Part shown: in pieces, positions 7,101 to 7,847 of the stretch
How the letters are laid out: each line of letters starts with the position of its first letter
Numbering within the stretch: position 1 is the stretch's first letter
Assembly: GCA_005788935.1 (NCBI GenBank)
Contig: SYAK01000012.1
Location: forward strand, 1-7,847
Source of the DNA: Pseudomonadota bacterium
Lineage (GTDB): Bacteria; Myxococcota; UBA9042; PHBI01
DNA length: 7,847 bases
Reading direction: 5' to 3'
Made by a program: the position numbers and the translations under genes
Notes under the pieces: model-generated
Database searches by the model: none
What the model saw: only the letters and a program-made list of their open reading frames with translations
Told to the model about the DNA's origin: nothing

Positions 7101-7679
7101 CCGCTCCCGACAGACCCCGCCTTCCGCCTCACGGATGTCGGCCCGCGCGACCGACTGAGCGAGGTCGACTTCGTCCTGCCCATCACCGTCGCCCGGGACA
7201 GCGTCACGGCCGCTGACCTCGTCGCCGCCGTCCGTCCCTCCGCGCCAGCCGCGCTCGCGCCGTGGCTCGACGGGCTCGCTCACCAACCGATGCGCCCCCT
7301 CCGTGGGCTGCTGTCGGGCAGCATCGACGCGGTGCTCCGCGGCCCCGACGGCCGCATCTACCTCGTCGACTGGAAGTCGAACCACCTCGGCCCTGACCTG
7401 GCGGCCTACACGCCTGACGCGCTGTGGCACGCCATGGAACACCATCATTACCATCTACAATATCTGATTTATGCCGTCGCCCTGCGCCGTCACCTGCTGC
7501 ACCGCGACCCGACCACCCCGCCAGACCGCTTCGGCGGCGTCCTCTACTGCTTCCTCCGCGGCATGCACCCCGAGAACCCGCGCGGCACGGGCGTCTTTGC
7601 GTTTCGCCCACCCGAGCCGATGCTCGACGCCCTCGACCAGCTCCTCGCCCCGCCGCTCCCCCGGAGGTCCCTCGGATGA
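4134..7679 (+). CDS. recB: RecBCD subunit RecB (SF1A helicase plus nuclease), altered motif II
   Basis: RecB is the 3'-5' helicase and nuclease of RecBCD. It is 1181 aa here; E. coli has 1180. The start is the ATGA overlap with recC, with GAGGTG at 4124-4129 as the likely Shine-Dalgarno; the longer open frame upstream is recC shadow. Visible motifs: Walker A EASAGTGKT (26-34), motif Ia VTFTRAAAVELR (58-69), TIHQF (125-129), motif II DKFQDTD (305-311), motif III GDPKQSIYAFR (333-343), motif IV NRR (366-368), motif V TVHAAKGLE (652-660) and motif VI LRLLYVSLTRAR (722-733). The C-terminal nuclease is complete: H942, E1010, D1065 in GSID, D1079 and K1081 in DWK, then YHLQYLIY (1106-1113). Odd points: the motif II Glu is Lys306, the FDD motif is replaced by APG/LLL, TIHG is TIHQ, and FRGAD is FRQAE. 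The stretch between TIHQF and motif II is clearly shorter than in E. coli. Helicase activity is therefore in doubt; the nuclease looks active. Confidence 0.96.
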   Translation: MTPEAPGTTAPFDPSAPVPPGLTLLEASAGTGKTHCITTLWLRLVLDEGVSPQAIAAVTFTRAAAVELRLRLRRRLETLRRDVRGDAAGSPDGFTSNICNSNDPGIFEARIDAALAALDASPVGTIHQFAWRGLRELGLEPPIPAPPLDERAFATRVADGFWARLCVEAPRALHDRATRARLSPATLATIARAILAQPLAPVLLEGGIHDLTLAAGRVRTTTAALPAAPPAVTAPDRLAAVETLEELLGRFVADVRLALDTALTASHATLPNAAPGLLLEALQDTAAGHARTLALQRSFRAALIDKFQDTDATQWTLFRHLFVRPDCRLLLIGDPKQSIYAFRQAELRIWLAAEAEVDHRLSLAINRRADGSLVAALNALFDLPPARAALAAQGLGFTPATAAQPASRLPIERPPLDLTLVTRPTRGKSPLPRSEAESLVLPALAANLAALAASGALPAAATQAAALSSCAVLVRSHRQVEAVQAILASAGIPCSSNGSNRLFATPEAVALARILHAVLAPQRTALVRGALVSALLGYTPREVAANAPASTGLLAETAETLRSLADRWTSRGFYAMFRELVHVVRASPARRHPEADTRLRRLARLGEQMHAADTEQPRSPARLLAWLEARIVDPPDDAHTAEPAPDGVRVMTVHAAKGLEFPFVFLPFAWLPPYRKVERGLARISRDPAHGSAVRLRLPGDMGMPHDETPEGDGEDPSHEELRLLYVSLTRARHTVSLFVPPQFAGWADSPLATLLGPDPEAPESDRRALVATLRRLDPQALRARLERRLPPNLGQVRLRHLTSGELALEPEAAESAASEALTHDASPPLASDTDLEKTSQAFFSMDQADPTSPTVRRWTRPTPLDTRWRRSSFSSIVRDFDATSRLAAAPRDAAIEPPDEPEAREAGADAPSPPVRPGPEATRGPSLSSLPGGTRLGHAIHQVLELHDLRDLAIAPLSARAARALSDHGLAPSLAEPVADALAAALATPLPTDPAFRLTDVGPRDRLSEVDFVLPITVARDSVTAADLVAAVRPSAPAALAPWLDGLAHQPMRPLRGLLSGSIDAVLRGPDGRIYLVDWKSNHLGPDLAAYTPDALWHAMEHHHYHLQYLIYAVALRRHLLHRDPTTPPDRFGGVLYCFLRGMHPENPRGTGVFAFRPPEPMLDALDQLLAPPLPRRSLG
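4427..4440 (+). repeat. Copy 1 of near-identical 14-mer TTGCARTTCAAACG in recB
   Basis: TTGCAATTCAAACG here differs at one base from TTGCAGTTCAAACG at 5612-5625. Both copies are read in the same frame and encode Cys-(Asn/Ser)-Ser-Asn. This copy lies in an AT-rich stretch (4411-4440 has 10 G/C of 30) that encodes a variable loop before TIHQF. Confidence 0.5.
5612..5625 (+). repeat. Copy 2 of near-identical 14-mer TTGCARTTCAAACG in recB
   Basis: This is the partner of the copy at 4427-4440, 13 of 14 bases identical and about 1.2 kb apart. It encodes CSSN in the segment IPCSSNGSNRLF, which aligns with the IPSVYLSNRDSVF region of E. coli RecB. Chance similarity is possible. Confidence 0.5.
6642..6667 (+). 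repeat. A6/T7 inverted repeat at the RecB helicase-nuclease linker
   Basis: GAAAAAA (6642-6648) and TTTTTTC (6661-6667) are perfect 7-bp inverted arms around a 12-nt loop. The full T run is seven long (6660-6666). It lies in frame inside recB, codons 837-845 (GAA AAA ACA ... GCA TTT TTT TCC), in poorly conserved sequence between the helicase motifs and the nuclease domain. Such homopolymer runs are out of character for the surrounding GC-rich sequence. Confidence 0.7.
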
Positions 7680-7847
7680 GCCTGCACGAACCCGATCCGC
7701 GGGTCTTCGCGGCGCTCTCGCCGCTCGACCGCCGCTTCGCCGAGACCCTCGGGCGCCTCGATCCCGCCGCTGGCCCGTGGGTGCTGCTCGCCGCCGCCGC
7801 CGCGAGCCGCGCGCTCCACCATGGCGACAGCTGCCTCGACCTCGCCC
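7676..7847 (+). CDS. recD: RecBCD subunit RecD, N-terminal fragment (cut by window end)
   Basis: RecD is the 5'-3' SF1B helicase of RecBCD and helps regulate its nuclease. Only 57 codons are present. The ATG overlaps the recB stop as ATGA, and GGAGGT at 7663-7668 gives a well-spaced Shine-Dalgarno within the end of recB. The N-terminal residues fit RecD: LSPLDRRFAETLGRLD aligns with the E. coli LRPLDVQFALTVAGDE region, followed by a hydrophobic helix (PWVLLAAAAASRALHHGDSC) that matches [20 protein letters not shown] and leads into LDLA, the counterpart of LPLS. The Walker A and later helicase motifs lie beyond the window, so its activity cannot be judged. Identity rests on both this alignment and the operon order. 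Confidence 0.9.
   Translation, partial: MSLHEPDPRVFAALSPLDRRFAETLGRLDPAAGPWVLLAAAAASRALHHGDSCLDLA

Noticed and set aside
6381..7454. Antisense open frame of 357 codons opposite the RecB nuclease
   Set aside because: Shadow of GC-rich codons; no Shine-Dalgarno or motif noticed.
1..7847. CRISPR array, tRNA, rRNA, insertion sequence or prophage genes
   Set aside because: No regularly spaced repeats, structured RNA signatures, transposase motifs or terminal repeats were seen; coding genes fill nearly all of the window.

Overview
The window comes from a very GC-rich bacterium with strong C/G third-position bias; CTC is the favoured Leu codon and CGC the favoured Arg codon. It carries a RecBCD-type locus in the compact order recC-recB-recD, without the ptrA protease gene that lies between recC and recB in E. 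coli. The gene cut at the left edge may end in an outer-membrane beta strand, which would suit a Gram-negative. A high-GC proteobacterial or myxobacterial-type lineage is plausible, but the sequence does not settle it.

Layout: (1) 1-105, the last 34 codons of an unidentified gene. (2) 106-272, an intergenic gap with a strong GC hairpin (probable terminator), a weak sigma-54-like motif and a clear Shine-Dalgarno. (3) 273-869, an unrecognised soluble 198-residue protein. (4) 886-4137, recC, 1083 aa. (5) 4134-7679, recB, 1181 aa. (6) 7676 to the window end, the first 57 codons of recD. All genes are on the + strand. The 198-aa gene lies 16 nt before recC, and recC/recB and recB/recD each overlap by ATGA. 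This looks like one translationally coupled operon of at least four genes, with the unknown protein first.

Function: RecB (helicase plus nuclease), RecC (scaffold and Chi scanner) and RecD (5'-3' helicase) form the enzyme that processes double-strand DNA ends for RecA and degrades linear foreign DNA. Two points stand out. In RecB, the motif II glutamate is a lysine (DKFQ instead of DEFQ), the usual FDD motif is missing, and further motif residues are altered, while Walker A, the motif IV arginine, motifs V and VI and the nuclease active site are kept. In RecC, the residues aligned with the E. coli Chi pocket are almost all replaced. The enzyme may therefore have a weakened or silent RecB motor, a different or absent Chi signal, and an extra operon partner.

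The recC and recB reading frames also contain short (about 30 nt) AT-rich, rare-codon islets at 30-37% GC. One of them holds an A6/T7 hairpin exactly at the helicase-nuclease linker of recB.
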